Positions 26,869 through 34,989 of a stretch of DNA of 54,188 bases are shown here, piece by piece. The notes beneath the pieces were generated by a model. The model was not told the DNA's origin, did no database searches, and worked only from the letters and a program-made list of their open reading frames with translations. Position numbers and translations under genes: made by a program. The DNA comes from Epsilonproteobacteria bacterium UBA6211 (GTDB lineage: Bacteria > Campylobacterota > Campylobacteria > Campylobacterales > Arcobacteraceae), in assembly GCA_002421845.1 (NCBI GenBank), contig DISL01000084.1, positions 1 through 54,188 of the forward strand, in the 5' to 3' direction. How positions within the stretch are numbered: position 1 is the first letter of the stretch; every line of letters starts with the position of its first letter.

Positions 26869-26894
26869 ATAAGGCGGTTTAAAAACCGTCTTAT
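26869..26894. terminator. Bidirectional terminator between encapsulin and ankyrin genes
   Basis: ATAAGGCGGTTT (26869-26880) and AAACCGTCTTAT (26883-26894) pair over 12 bp with one G-U and are flanked by A/T-rich ends on both sides. It sits in the 30-nt gap between two converging genes and can serve both. Confidence 0.75.
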
Positions 26895-28828
26895 TATTGG
26901 TCTATCTGTTCAAATTCACTCTTCATATTTTCTATAAGTATCCGTAAATTTTTCTTATCGTTTTCACTATCCAAATCTGAAACAAGCTTGTCAAGGTTAT
27001 GTTTAAACTGTGTTATAAATTCTATCATTTTTAGGTTTTTTTTGTGAGTATTATTGACGTAAGCTCCAGCTTTTATAAGCTCCAAAACAAGCTCTTTTTG
27101 ACCCATAAAAGCAGCATAGTTTATAGGTAGAATTCCAAATTTATCCGGTTTATTCAAAATATTATCATCATAAGAATGGACAAGTTTAAAATGTTTTACT
27201 TTACCTTTCCAAACACAATTATGGATAAAAGTACGCCCTTTGTGGTCAACCGCTTTTACATCTGCTTTTGCTTCTAAGAGAACTTTTACCGTATATTCAC
27301 ACTTATCCAATATTGCCTTATGTACCGTTGTACCTCCAAAACTATCGCGACTATTCACATCTGCTCCCAAAACTGTAAGCATTTGTAAAGTTTCCAAAAA
27401 TGATTTATGGGTAAATCTTGATTTATCATCTGCAACTTTCATTAGATTATAAATGATATTATTCCCTTCTCTATCTTTTTGATTTATATCCATCTCAAAA
27501 GGTTTTAATAATTTAAATAAATTGTCATTTTTATACAAAATAGTATCAAAAAACAGTGGCTTTCCTTGTGAATTGAGCTGTTTTAAATCAACTTTGGAAT
27601 TTTGTAGTATTTCCTTTAACACTACCATATATTGACCGTTATCATTGATATAAGGTAGTAATTCGTGGCTAATTTTTTTATCATTATGCAAGTGTAAAAC
27701 TATCTCTATGAGTTTTTCGATAATTGATTGATTGTTTTTATCTTTTAAATTTGGATTTGCTCCGTATTTCATCAAAACAAGCATCATATCAAGATTAGTT
27801 ATACCTTCCAAAACCGCAATATCCAAGACACTAAACCCTTGATTATTTTGATGATTTATATCTATTTGATTTTCTTCAAGCAAAATAGATGTACTTTCTA
27901 AATCTTTACCTCTTACCGTAATAAACAAAGCATTCTCACCGCTATTATCAATAGCACTTAAATCTATCTCTTCATGAATAAGCTTTTTAATCATTTTTAG
28001 CAAAGATTCTCTTCTTTTTGCCTCTTGTGGGGTTAGCTTCATAAAAGCCAATAAAACTTCCATAATAATAGTCTGATTATCACTACTTCTACTATTTATA
28101 TTACAACCTAGTTTCAATGCCGTATCAATAATACTTTCACTCTCTATACCAAGAGCAGCTGCATAAAACAAAAAGTTTTTGCCGTAATTATCTTTCAATG
28201 TAGGATTAGCACCTGCTTCCATAAGTTCTATTGCAAGTTCATTATTGTTTAAAACGGCTTTTTGGTGAAGTATTGATTTACCTTCGTTATCTATCTGATT
28301 TAAATCCACCTCTTTATGTGCAATTACCTTTGTAACAATATCTTTACTACCGTTTGAAACTGCATCAAAAACAAGATTATGACCATGTTCATCTATATTA
28401 TTAAGTTCGTGTGAGTTTTTCATAAGTATATCTATAACATTGTTTCTACCGCTTATTACAGCTTCTTGTAAAGGTGTCCTATGGTGATTATTTGTCGTAT
28501 CTACATTTGCTTTACTGTTTATAAGAAGCTGTACAGCCTCCTTTCTATTATGTTCAACGGCATAAAATATAGGACTCAAACCATCTTTGGTTTTTAAGTC
28601 TATATTGCACCCTTTTGCAATAAGCCATTGCATAGATTGAGTAAGATTTGAAGATGCACAAAGATGTAAAAACCCCTCACCCTTTTCGTTTTGCCAGTTA
28701 ATATCTATCTTATCACCGCTAGAAAATACTTCATCTACTTTTGATTCTACAAAAGTCAGTTTTAATAACTCTTTTAATAAATCATCGGCAGTATATTTCT
28801 TGGACGTTTTAAATAGACTTTTTATCAT
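26894..28828 (-). CDS. Large ankyrin-repeat protein
   Basis: A 644-aa protein made almost wholly of ankyrin repeats, roughly 14-16 units of about 33 aa; clear ones include GEGFLHLCASSNLTQSMQWL, RTPLQEAVISGRNNVIDIL and GGTTVHKAILDKCEYTVKVL. There is no signal peptide or transmembrane span, so it should be cytoplasmic. Ankyrin repeats mediate protein binding; the partner is unknown. It converges on the encapsulin operon. The start is the ATG after AAGGG. Confidence 0.88.
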   Translation of the reverse strand: MIKSLFKTSKKYTADDLLKELLKLTFVESKVDEVFSSGDKIDINWQNEKGEGFLHLCASSNLTQSMQWLIAKGCNIDLKTKDGLSPIFYAVEHNRKEAVQLLINSKANVDTTNNHHRTPLQEAVISGRNNVIDILMKNSHELNNIDEHGHNLVFDAVSNGSKDIVTKVIAHKEVDLNQIDNEGKSILHQKAVLNNNELAIELMEAGANPTLKDNYGKNFLFYAAALGIESESIIDTALKLGCNINSRSSDNQTIIMEVLLAFMKLTPQEAKRRESLLKMIKKLIHEEIDLSAIDNSGENALFITVRGKDLESTSILLEENQIDINHQNNQGFSVLDIAVLEGITNLDMMLVLMKYGANPNLKDKNNQSIIEKLIEIVLHLHNDKKISHELLPYINDNGQYMVVLKEILQNSKVDLKQLNSQGKPLFFDTILYKNDNLFKLLKPFEMDINQKDREGNNIIYNLMKVADDKSRFTHKSFLETLQMLTVLGADVNSRDSFGGTTVHKAILDKCEYTVKVLLEAKADVKAVDHKGRTFIHNCVWKGKVKHFKLVHSYDDNILNKPDKFGILPINYAAFMGQKELVLELIKAGAYVNNTHKKNLKMIEFITQFKHNLDKLVSDLDSENDKKNLRILIENMKSEFEQIDQ

Positions 28829-28866
28829 ATGAGATAACCCTTGAGGAATAATTGTAATTTTAGAGA

Positions 28867-28896
28867 ATTATACAATAATATGTATAATTTTTGTAA
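28867..28896 (-). promoter_or_regulatory. Likely promoter of the ankyrin gene
   Basis: On the minus strand TTACAA (28891-28896) and TATAAT (28867-28872) are 18 nt apart, about 38 nt before the ATG. Confidence 0.5.
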
Positions 28897-29010
28897 TAGT
28901 TAGTTTAAAATACAAAGAATTTATAATTATTATCTCATTTTTGTAACATGAAAATAATTATGTTTGTTTTAGATTAGGTTTAGATTAATGAATACAAAAG
29001 TACTTACGTA

Positions 29011-29072
29011 TTCCGCATAATGGTGCAAAGCACATCATTATGCGGTGCGAAGCCTAAAATCGTGAAGCAGTT
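29011..29072. repeat. 62-bp direct repeat, copy 1 (palindromic unit)
   Basis: Identical over 62 bp to 29192-29253. It contains a hairpin with CCGCATAATG and CATTATGCGG arms and an inner GTGC-AAA-GCAC, followed by GTGCGAAGCC and ATCGTGAAGCAG. This copy ends before the second arm of the downstream groEL hairpin. Confidence 0.9.
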
Positions 29073-29086
29073 GTCAAAACACTAAG

Positions 29087-29182
29087 GTTTCCGACTTGTG
29101 GTGCTAAAGCACATCGACTTCGGGTGCGTTCTCACCGCCGTATGCCCGTGCTCGTTTCACTCACACAAGGGCATCGACATAC
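29087..29182. repeat. Related degenerate hairpin units between the 62-bp repeats
   Basis: TTCCGACTTGTGGTGC followed by TAAAGCACATC and GGGTGCG is a diverged version of the flanking unit with the same GGTGC…GCACATC core. Next, ATGCCCGTG and CACAAGGGCAT form a further imperfect stem. There is no open frame of note. Together with the two 62-bp copies this fills most of the 443-nt gap 28829-29271; the part from 28897 to 29010 shows only AT-rich sequence. Confidence 0.7.
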
Positions 29183-29191
29183 ATTAAGGTG

Positions 29192-29253
29192 TTCCGCATA
29201 ATGGTGCAAAGCACATCATTATGCGGTGCGAAGCCTAAAATCGTGAAGCAGTT
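29192..29253. repeat. 62-bp direct repeat, copy 2
   Basis: Perfect copy of 29011-29072, starting 181 bp downstream. Its last 17 nt form the left arm of the hairpin that abuts the groEL stop codon. Confidence 0.9.
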
Positions 29254-29271
29254 CACGATTTTTACGGCTTC
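29230..29271 (-). terminator. Long hairpin at the 3' end of groEL
   Basis: GAAGCC plus AAAATCGTGAA pairs with TTCACGATTTT plus GGCTTC around a GCAG loop, about 18 bp. It starts directly after the groEL stop codon (29272-29274). The T run lies mostly within the stem, so terminator function is likely but not classical. Confidence 0.6.
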
Positions 29272-30906
29272 TTACATCATACCAGGCATTCCGCCCATTC
29301 CACCCATATCAGGCATTGCAGGAGCTGATTTTGGCTCTTTTATATCACTTACGGTTGCTTCTGTAGTAAGTATCAAACTAGCAACACTTACTGCATTTTG
29401 GATAGCAACTCTTTCAACTTTAGATGGGTCAACGATACCTGCAGCAAACATATCTACATACTCACCCGTAGCGGCATTGAATCCTATGTTTGCATCTTTA
29501 GCTTTAGATACTTCATTTACCACTACACCACCGTCAAATCCCGCATTGATAGCAATTTGTTTCATTGGAGCTGTTACTGCTCTTATGATAATATCAGCAC
29601 CGATTTGCTCATCACCTTTAAGGTCGTGTGATACTTTTGAAGCAGCTTTGATAAGTGCAGCACCGCCACCTATTACGATACCCTCTTCAACAGCAGCTCT
29701 TGTAGCACTCAACGCATCATCAACTCTATCTTTTTTCTCTTTCATTTCAGTTTCAGTTGCTGCACCTACTTTGATTACCGCTACACCACCGCTCAATTTC
29801 GCAAGTCTTTCTTGTAGTTTTTCTCTATCATAATCACTTGTAGTGTTTTTCATCTCACCTTTGATTTGCCCTACTCTAGCCTCAACATCTGCTTTTTTAC
29901 CTGCACCGTTTACAATCGTAGTATTATCTTTATCTATCAATACTTTTGAAGCAGTTCCAAGAACTTCTACGGTAGCACCCTCTAGTGTCATACCAAGTTC
30001 TTCACTTACCAATACACCGCCTGTTAATATAGCTATATCTTGTAACATAGCTTTTCTTCTATCACCAAATCCAGGAGCTTTAACCGCAGCTATATTTAAG
30101 CTACCTCTTAATCTATTCACTACCAAAGTAGCAAGTGCTTCACCTTCTACATCTTCAGCTATAATAAGAAGTGGTCTTCCGCTTCTGTTTACTGCTTCAA
30201 GTATCGGTAACATATCTTTTAAATTAGCAATTTTTTTGTCGTATAATAAGATAAATGGATTATCAAGTTCAGCTACCATTTTCTCTGTATTTGTTACGAA
30301 ATACGGTGATAAATAACCTCTATCAAACTGCATACCCTCAACCACGCTTAGTTCATCATTAATACCTTTTGCTTCTTCTACCGTAATAACGCCGTCTTTT
30401 CCAACTTTTTCCATAGCTTCTGCTATCATATTACCGATAGTAGTATCGCTATTTGCAGAGATTGTAGCAACTTGAGCAATTTGCTCTTTTGTTTCTACTT
30501 TTTTAGACATATTTTTAAGCTCACCGACTATTGCTTCACAAGCTTTATCCATACCTCTTTTTATCTCTATAGGATTAGCACCTGCCGTTACGTTTCTTAA
30601 TCCCTCTTTTACTATAGAATAAGCTAAAACCGTAGCCGTAGTTGTACCGTCACCTGCTTGATCAGCAGTTTTTGAAGCTACTTCTTTTACAAGTTGAGCA
30701 CCCATATTTTCAATAGCATCCGGAAGTTCTATCTCTCTTGCAACACTTACACCGTCTTTTGTAATAGCAGGACTACCGAAACTTTTTTGTAGTAATACGT
30801 TTCTACCCCTTGGTCCCATTGTCACTTTTACAGCATCAGCTAATTTTTCAACACCTTTAAAAAGTTTGTTTCTTGCATTATCACTAAAAATTATTTCTTT
30901 GGCCAT
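29272..30906 (-). CDS. groEL: 60 kDa chaperonin GroEL
   Basis: A 544-aa Cpn60. ATP-site motifs are GPRGRNV, DGVSVAREIELPD and DGTTTATVLA; the tail is the usual glycine/methionine-rich repeat ending GGMPGMM. It folds proteins with GroES. Lies 81 nt after groES in a CIRCE-controlled operon. Confidence 0.98.
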   Translation of the reverse strand: MAKEIIFSDNARNKLFKGVEKLADAVKVTMGPRGRNVLLQKSFGSPAITKDGVSVAREIELPDAIENMGAQLVKEVASKTADQAGDGTTTATVLAYSIVKEGLRNVTAGANPIEIKRGMDKACEAIVGELKNMSKKVETKEQIAQVATISANSDTTIGNMIAEAMEKVGKDGVITVEEAKGINDELSVVEGMQFDRGYLSPYFVTNTEKMVAELDNPFILLYDKKIANLKDMLPILEAVNRSGRPLLIIAEDVEGEALATLVVNRLRGSLNIAAVKAPGFGDRRKAMLQDIAILTGGVLVSEELGMTLEGATVEVLGTASKVLIDKDNTTIVNGAGKKADVEARVGQIKGEMKNTTSDYDREKLQERLAKLSGGVAVIKVGAATETEMKEKKDRVDDALSATRAAVEEGIVIGGGAALIKAASKVSHDLKGDEQIGADIIIRAVTAPMKQIAINAGFDGGVVVNEVSKAKDANIGFNAATGEYVDMFAAGIVDPSKVERVAIQNAVSVASLILTTEATVSDIKEPKSAPAMPDMGGMGGMPGMM

Positions 30907-30987
30907 TTTAATTCTCCTTGTTTTTTTTATATAATTTAATATTTCTGTTTTTAGTCTTACTTAGTACCTTAGCACTCATAAGCTTCT

Positions 30988-31248
30988 TTATTTTAAAACG
31001 CCTAAAATATCTTTTTGGTCTAATACCAAATAATCAGTACCGTCGATTGATATTTCAGTACCGCCGTATTTACCGAACACTACAGTATCACCAACTGATA
31101 TATTTTCTACTTTGCTACTTACAGCTTTTACTTCACCTCTTTGAGGTTTCTCTTTTGCATTGTCAGGTATTATAATACCACTTGCAGTTTTTTTCTCTTC
31201 TTCTACTCTTTTTACTAAAACTCTCTCACCTAATGGTTGAAAATTCAT
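30988..31248 (-). CDS. groES: 10 kDa co-chaperonin GroES
   Basis: An 86-aa lid of the GroEL cage. MNFQPLGERVLVKRVEEE begins the protein and the mobile loop KKTASGIIIPD is intact. The start at 31248 has AGGAG at 7 nt; a longer reading frame upstream would run into the CIRCE operator. Confidence 0.97.
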   Translation of the reverse strand: MNFQPLGERVLVKRVEEEKKTASGIIIPDNAKEKPQRGEVKAVSSKVENISVGDTVVFGKYGGTEISIDGTDYLVLDQKDILGVLK

Positions 31249-31279
31249 CTTATGTCTCCTCAGTAATTTTAATTTTAAA

Positions 31280-31306
31280 TTAGCACTCACATAAAATGAG
31301 TGCCAA
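31280..31306. promoter_or_regulatory. CIRCE operator (HrcA-binding) upstream of groES
   Basis: TTAGCACTC (31280-31288), 9-nt spacer, GAGTGCCAA (31298-31306). This is the CIRCE inverted repeat with one mismatch from TTAGCACTC-N9-GAGTGCTAA. It begins 1 nt downstream of the -10 box, where bound HrcA would block initiation. hrcA is not in the window. Confidence 0.93.
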
Positions 31307-31307
31307 A

Positions 31308-31336
31308 ATTATAATAGATTTTTGAATTTTTGTCAA
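31308..31336 (-). promoter_or_regulatory. Consensus sigma70 promoter of groES-groEL
   Basis: On the minus strand TTGACA (31331-31336) and TATAAT (31308-31313) are exactly 17 nt apart. Both hexamers are perfect consensus. Transcription should start inside the CIRCE element. Confidence 0.9.
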
Positions 31337-31337
31337 G

Positions 31338-31364
31338 ATATTTGAGTTAAAATGACTCAAATAT
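31338..31364. terminator. Perfect 10-bp inverted repeat at the ispA 3' end
   Basis: ATATTTGAGT and ACTCAAATAT flank a 7-nt loop and span the ispA stop codon, directly before the groES -35 box. It lacks a U-tract on the ispA side. It may end the ispA transcript or insulate the groES promoter; its role is uncertain. Confidence 0.45.
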
Positions 31365-32220
31365 TGTGTCTAAAAAAATACGACTCAAGAAGTAATGTTA
31401 GATTAAATTTTAATTTTTCATCAAAGTCGTTAAGTTCGTTTTTACAACTATTCGCCAAATCATCAGCTTGTTTTATAGCCTCGTCTAACCCTAAAAGATT
31501 TGCAAAAGAGTTCTTAAAAGTATCGTTGTTTGTAGTCTTTCCGGCTTTTTCGTCATCTTCAAGTACATCTAAAATATCATCTTGGATTTGAAACAAAAGC
31601 CCTATTTTGATACCAAACTCATATAGCTTATCACATAACTCTTTTGATGCACCGCATGTTACTGCACCCATTTTCAAACTTGCAGCGATTAGCTTACCTG
31701 TTTTATGGATATGCAAAAACTTCAACTCATCAATAGATATTTTTGTTTTCTCAAAAAAACAATCTATAGCTTGACCTATTATCATACCGTCTATCCCACC
31801 GTCGGTTGATAATATCTTGATAAGCTCTACTTTAACATCACTACAAAGCGGTGCATTTGCTATAACATTAAAAGCATGAGTATTAAGTGCATCACCCACA
31901 AGTATAGCCGTTACCTCATCAAAAGATTTATGTAACGTCGGATGCCCTCTTCTTAAATCTGCGTTATCCATAGCAGGTAAGTCATCATGTATCAAAGAAT
32001 AAGTATGTAAAAGCTCCACGGCCAAAGCAACATACATACCGTTTTTTATAAGCATAGGATTTAAGGATTTTATAACACTCAAAATAAGCATAGGACGGAA
32101 ACGTTTTCCACCGGCAAGAAGCATATCTTGCAAAGCTTTTTCAAAGTTTGGATGAAACGAGTTTGAAGTAGGAATATTAAGTGTTAAAAACCCTTCAAAC
32201 TCATTTAATAAAGATTTCAT
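31357..32220 (-). CDS. ispA: Polyprenyl (geranyl/farnesyl) diphosphate synthase
   Basis: A 287-aa short-chain trans-prenyl transferase that condenses IPP with allylic diphosphates. First aspartate-rich motif DDLPAMD, then RRGHPTLHK, GQAID, and second motif DDILD. ATG at 32220, 4 nt after the ybaB stop, chosen over an upstream GTG (32253) inside ybaB. Confidence 0.93.
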   Translation of the reverse strand: MKSLLNEFEGFLTLNIPTSNSFHPNFEKALQDMLLAGGKRFRPMLILSVIKSLNPMLIKNGMYVALAVELLHTYSLIHDDLPAMDNADLRRGHPTLHKSFDEVTAILVGDALNTHAFNVIANAPLCSDVKVELIKILSTDGGIDGMIIGQAIDCFFEKTKISIDELKFLHIHKTGKLIAASLKMGAVTCGASKELCDKLYEFGIKIGLLFQIQDDILDVLEDDEKAGKTTNNDTFKNSFANLLGLDEAIKQADDLANSCKNELNDFDEKLKFNLTLLLESYFFRHNI

Positions 32221-32224
32221 TAGA

Positions 32225-32548
32225 TTATTTAGAACCAAACGGGTTAAATCCACCCATCATATTCATTGCCGTCATTTTTCTATTATTGTCTGCTTGATGC
32301 AAACAGTCATTTATAGCACTTATAAGTAGTATTTGTAAAGAGTCTTTGTCCTCCAATAAACTATCGTCTATTTGTAGGTCAATCACTTCATTATTACCGT
32401 TGATTGATATTTCTATCATACCGCCGCCGCTTTTTGAAGTAAATACTTTACCCTCATTGTCGGCTTTTGCTTTATCAGCCATAGCCTGAGCCTGACTCAT
32501 TATTTCGTTTAGATTTATTTTGCTTAAATCAATACCTTCAAACACCAT
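32225..32548 (-). CDS. YbaB/EbfC family nucleoid-associated protein
   Basis: A 107-aa DNA-binding protein with the core GKVFTSKSGGGMIEISINGN and the late NNRKMTAMNMMGG of the YbaB family. The ATG is followed by GTG; AGGGG lies 3 nt from the first and 6 nt from the second, so translation may begin at the GTG. Confidence 0.85.
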   Translation of the reverse strand: MVFEGIDLSKINLNEIMSQAQAMADKAKADNEGKVFTSKSGGGMIEISINGNNEVIDLQIDDSLLEDKDSLQILLISAINDCLHQADNNRKMTAMNMMGGFNPFGSK

Positions 32549-32554
32549 AAACCC

Positions 32555-32920
32555 CTATATATAATCAACAACTTCTAAAATATCGTTGTTATCATCAACA
32601 TGAACAACTATTGGCTTATAGTTTTCAAGTTCTTTCTCATCATACGTGCCGTAAGCTACAACTATTATTTTATCGCCTATTTGTACTTTACGTGCAGCTG
32701 CACCGTTTAAGCACATATCTCTTTTACCTCTTGGGCCTTTTATTACGTATGTCGAAAATCTTTCACCGTTATTGATGTCCAAAATCTCAACTTTTTGCCC
32801 TACTCTTAATTTTGAAGCCTCAAGTAGTTCTTCGTCTATCGTAATAGAACCTACATAATTTAGGTTTGCGTCCGTTACGGTAGCTCTATGAATCTTACTA
32901 TACAACATATCAAAAGTCAT
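32555..32920 (-). CDS. panD: Aspartate 1-decarboxylase precursor
   Basis: Makes beta-alanine for pantothenate and CoA. The 121-aa precursor self-cleaves between G24 and S25 in NYVGSITID to form the pyruvoyl cofactor; HRATVTDANL and NGAAARKVQ are conserved. ATG at 32920 with AGAGG 5-6 nt upstream; a GTG two codons earlier overlaps that site. Confidence 0.96.
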   Translation of the reverse strand: MTFDMLYSKIHRATVTDANLNYVGSITIDEELLEASKLRVGQKVEILDINNGERFSTYVIKGPRGKRDMCLNGAAARKVQIGDKIIVVAYGTYDEKELENYKPIVVHVDDNNDILEVVDYI

Positions 32921-32930
32921 ATACACCTCT

Positions 32931-33290
32931 TTATTTGTTTAATTGAATTGGTTCGCCCCAAAATTGCTCTGGAATCAAAAACTCTTCCACCGGCTTACCG
33001 CCAACAATATGTTCGTCTAATATTTTATCAATTTTTTCCTTAGTTAATCCCACATACATAAAATGTCCCGGTTCAACTAACATAATAGGTCCCATTTGAC
33101 ATCTTCCAAGACAGCTAGTTCTTATCGGTTGCACAGGTCCCATTATACCTCTTTGCATCAAACCTTGAGCCATATATCCAAAAAGCTCCTGTGTATTTGC
33201 ATTTACACAGCTTGGTTTTGGCATTCCCGGAGGTGTACTTTGTTCACATTTAAATATATAAAATGTCGGTTGTGGAAATTGCGGCATCAT
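32931..33290 (-). CDS. Thioredoxin-like [2Fe-2S] ferredoxin
   Basis: A 119-aa protein with four cysteines C15, C28, C60 and C64 (FKCEQSTPP…PSC … SCLGRCQMGP), the spacing of thioredoxin-fold 2Fe-2S ferredoxins. It would carry electrons in the cytoplasm; the partner enzyme is unknown. First gene of the fdx-panD-ybaB-ispA run. Confidence 0.85.
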   Translation of the reverse strand: MMPQFPQPTFYIFKCEQSTPPGMPKPSCVNANTQELFGYMAQGLMQRGIMGPVQPIRTSCLGRCQMGPIMLVEPGHFMYVGLTKEKIDKILDEHIVGGKPVEEFLIPEQFWGEPIQLNK

Positions 33291-33434
33291 TTTTCAATCC
33301 TTTTGCATCTATTTTAAATAAGATATTTTTTGTCCGAATTGTAATGAAATTTATATTAAGTTTTGATAAATTGTAGTATTTACAGTCAAAAAAGAGGATT
33401 TATAAAAGTTTAGATAAGCTACGAAAAGTTACAT

Positions 33435-33520
33435 GTTGGGATTTGGGATTTAGTTAATAGGAAGTAGCAAAATAGTTTCACTATATCCTATATCCCATAC
33501 CCTAAATCCTATATCCTAAA
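33435..33520. repeat. Intergenic heptad-repeat hairpin, TATCCTA type
   Basis: Right arm reads TATCCTA, TATCCCA, TACCCTA, AATCCTA, TATCCTA. The left arm has the complementary TTGGGAT, TTGGGAT, TTAGTTA, ATAGGAA. Arms pair imperfectly around a short loop. It lies directly after the gdhA stop and may terminate that gene. The unit sequence is unrelated to the CGTGAAT elements, but the 7-nt period is the same. Confidence 0.7.
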
Positions 33521-33522
33521 AA

Positions 33523-34875
33523 CTACACAAGCCCTTGTTCTATCATAGCATCTGCAACTTTTCTAAATCCTGCAATATTAGCACCAAGTACTAAGTTTGT
33601 AGGCTCACCGAACTCTGCAGCAGTCGTACTAGCACTTACATAAATGTTTTTCATAATTTGAGCTAGTTTTGCATCAACTTCTTCAAAAGTCCAATTTGTC
33701 ATAGACGCATTTTGTTGCATCTCAAGTTGACTTGTAGCAACACCACCTGCATTTGCAGCTTTACCTGGTCCATAGCAGATTTTTGCTTCGATAAATAAAT
33801 CAACCGCTTCAGGAGTAGAAGGCATATTTGCACCCTCACTTACACATATACAACCGTTTGCAAGTAAGTTTTTAGCATCTTTTTCATTTAATTCATTTTG
33901 AGTTGCACTTGGGAATGCAGCAAAACAAGGAATTGAATAAACACCGTTTGTTCCTTCAGCATATTCTTCTACCGGAGTATATTTTGCCATAGGTTTATAT
34001 GTAATATATTCACTTAATCTTACTCTTTTTTGTTCTTTAAGCTCTTTTAATAACTCTAAATCAATACCGTTTTCATCATAAATCATACCGTTTGAATCAC
34101 TACAAGTAACAGGTATTGCACCAAGTTGATAAAGTTTTTCAATAGTATAAATAGATACATTTCCACTTCCAGAAACTACACATCTTTTTCCTTCAAGAGT
34201 TTCACCTCTATCTTCAAGCATATACTTAGCAAAATAAACTGCACCGTATCCAGTAGCTTCAGTTCTTGCTAAAGAACCACCCCATTTAAGTGATTTACCT
34301 GTTAATACACCGTCATATCTGTTTGCTAGTTTTTTGTACATACCGAACATATATCCAATTTCTCTTCCACCAACACCTATATCTCCGGCAGGAACGTCAG
34401 TGTGAGCACCTATATGTCTATATAATTCACTCATAAACGCTTGGCAAAATCTCATAATTTCGTTATCTGATCTACCTTTAGGGTTAAAATCACTTCCACC
34501 CTTTCCTCCACCGATTTGAAGACCTGTTAAAGCATTTTTGAATATTTGCTCAAAACCTAAAAATTTAATAACACCTGCATTTACGCTTGGGTGAAATCTT
34601 AGTCCACCTTTGTATGGCCCAAGAGCTGAATTAAACTCTATTCTAAAACCTTTATTTACTTGAATAATACCGTTATCATCTACCCAGTTTACTCTGAATA
34701 AAATTTGTCTTTCAGGCTCTACTATTCTTTCTATGATTTTGTGTTGTCTATATTTTGGATATTTGTCAAGTAAAGGTCTAATAGACTCTAATACTTCCTT
34801 TGCAGCTTGATAAAACTCTGTTTGAGCAGGACTTGTTCTGATAAGATAATCAAAAACTTCTTTAACGTATGGCAT
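33523..34875 (-). CDS. gdhA: NADP-specific glutamate dehydrogenase
   Basis: A 450-aa hexameric type enzyme joining ammonia and 2-oxoglutarate. Substrate-site GPYKGGLRFHPSVN, catalytic-Lys segment GGGKGGSDFNPKGRSD, and the Rossmann motif SGSGNVSIY. AAGGAG 5 nt before ATG. It breaks up the murE–ybaB–ispA neighbourhood usual in relatives, and a palindrome lies just upstream. Confidence 0.96.
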   Translation of the reverse strand: MPYVKEVFDYLIRTSPAQTEFYQAAKEVLESIRPLLDKYPKYRQHKIIERIVEPERQILFRVNWVDDNGIIQVNKGFRIEFNSALGPYKGGLRFHPSVNAGVIKFLGFEQIFKNALTGLQIGGGKGGSDFNPKGRSDNEIMRFCQAFMSELYRHIGAHTDVPAGDIGVGGREIGYMFGMYKKLANRYDGVLTGKSLKWGGSLARTEATGYGAVYFAKYMLEDRGETLEGKRCVVSGSGNVSIYTIEKLYQLGAIPVTCSDSNGMIYDENGIDLELLKELKEQKRVRLSEYITYKPMAKYTPVEEYAEGTNGVYSIPCFAAFPSATQNELNEKDAKNLLANGCICVSEGANMPSTPEAVDLFIEAKICYGPGKAANAGGVATSQLEMQQNASMTNWTFEEVDAKLAQIMKNIYVSASTTAAEFGEPTNLVLGANIAGFRKVADAMIEQGLV

Positions 34876-34904
34876 TTATACTCCTTAATTTTACAAAAAT
34901 TGCA

Positions 34905-34929
34905 AAATTGTAACATATTTTTACAATTT
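34905..34929. promoter_or_regulatory. Perfect palindrome upstream of gdhA, candidate operator
   Basis: AAATTGTAA and TTACAATTT are perfect 9-bp arms with a 7-nt spacer, 29 nt before the gdhA ATG. The 25-bp dyad has the size and symmetry of a dimeric repressor site. Candidate -10 boxes lie within and upstream of it. The regulator is unknown. Confidence 0.55.
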
Positions 34930-34989
34930 GGAGTATAAATTTATATTCTACCATACATATTTTGTATAATAGTTACAAAAATGTAAGTA

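Noticed and set aside
29011..29253. CRISPR array from the repeated palindromes
   Set aside because: Only two perfect copies, spacing of 119 nt between them, the middle is itself a degenerate copy, and no cas genes lie nearby.
29189..30316. Long plus-strand open frames opposite groEL (214 and 157 codons)
   Set aside because: They are antisense to a certain gene, have no ribosome sites and show compositions that mirror groEL codons.
30969..30977. Second CIRCE operator between groES and groEL
   Set aside because: Only one arm is present; the matching arm is absent at the required distance.
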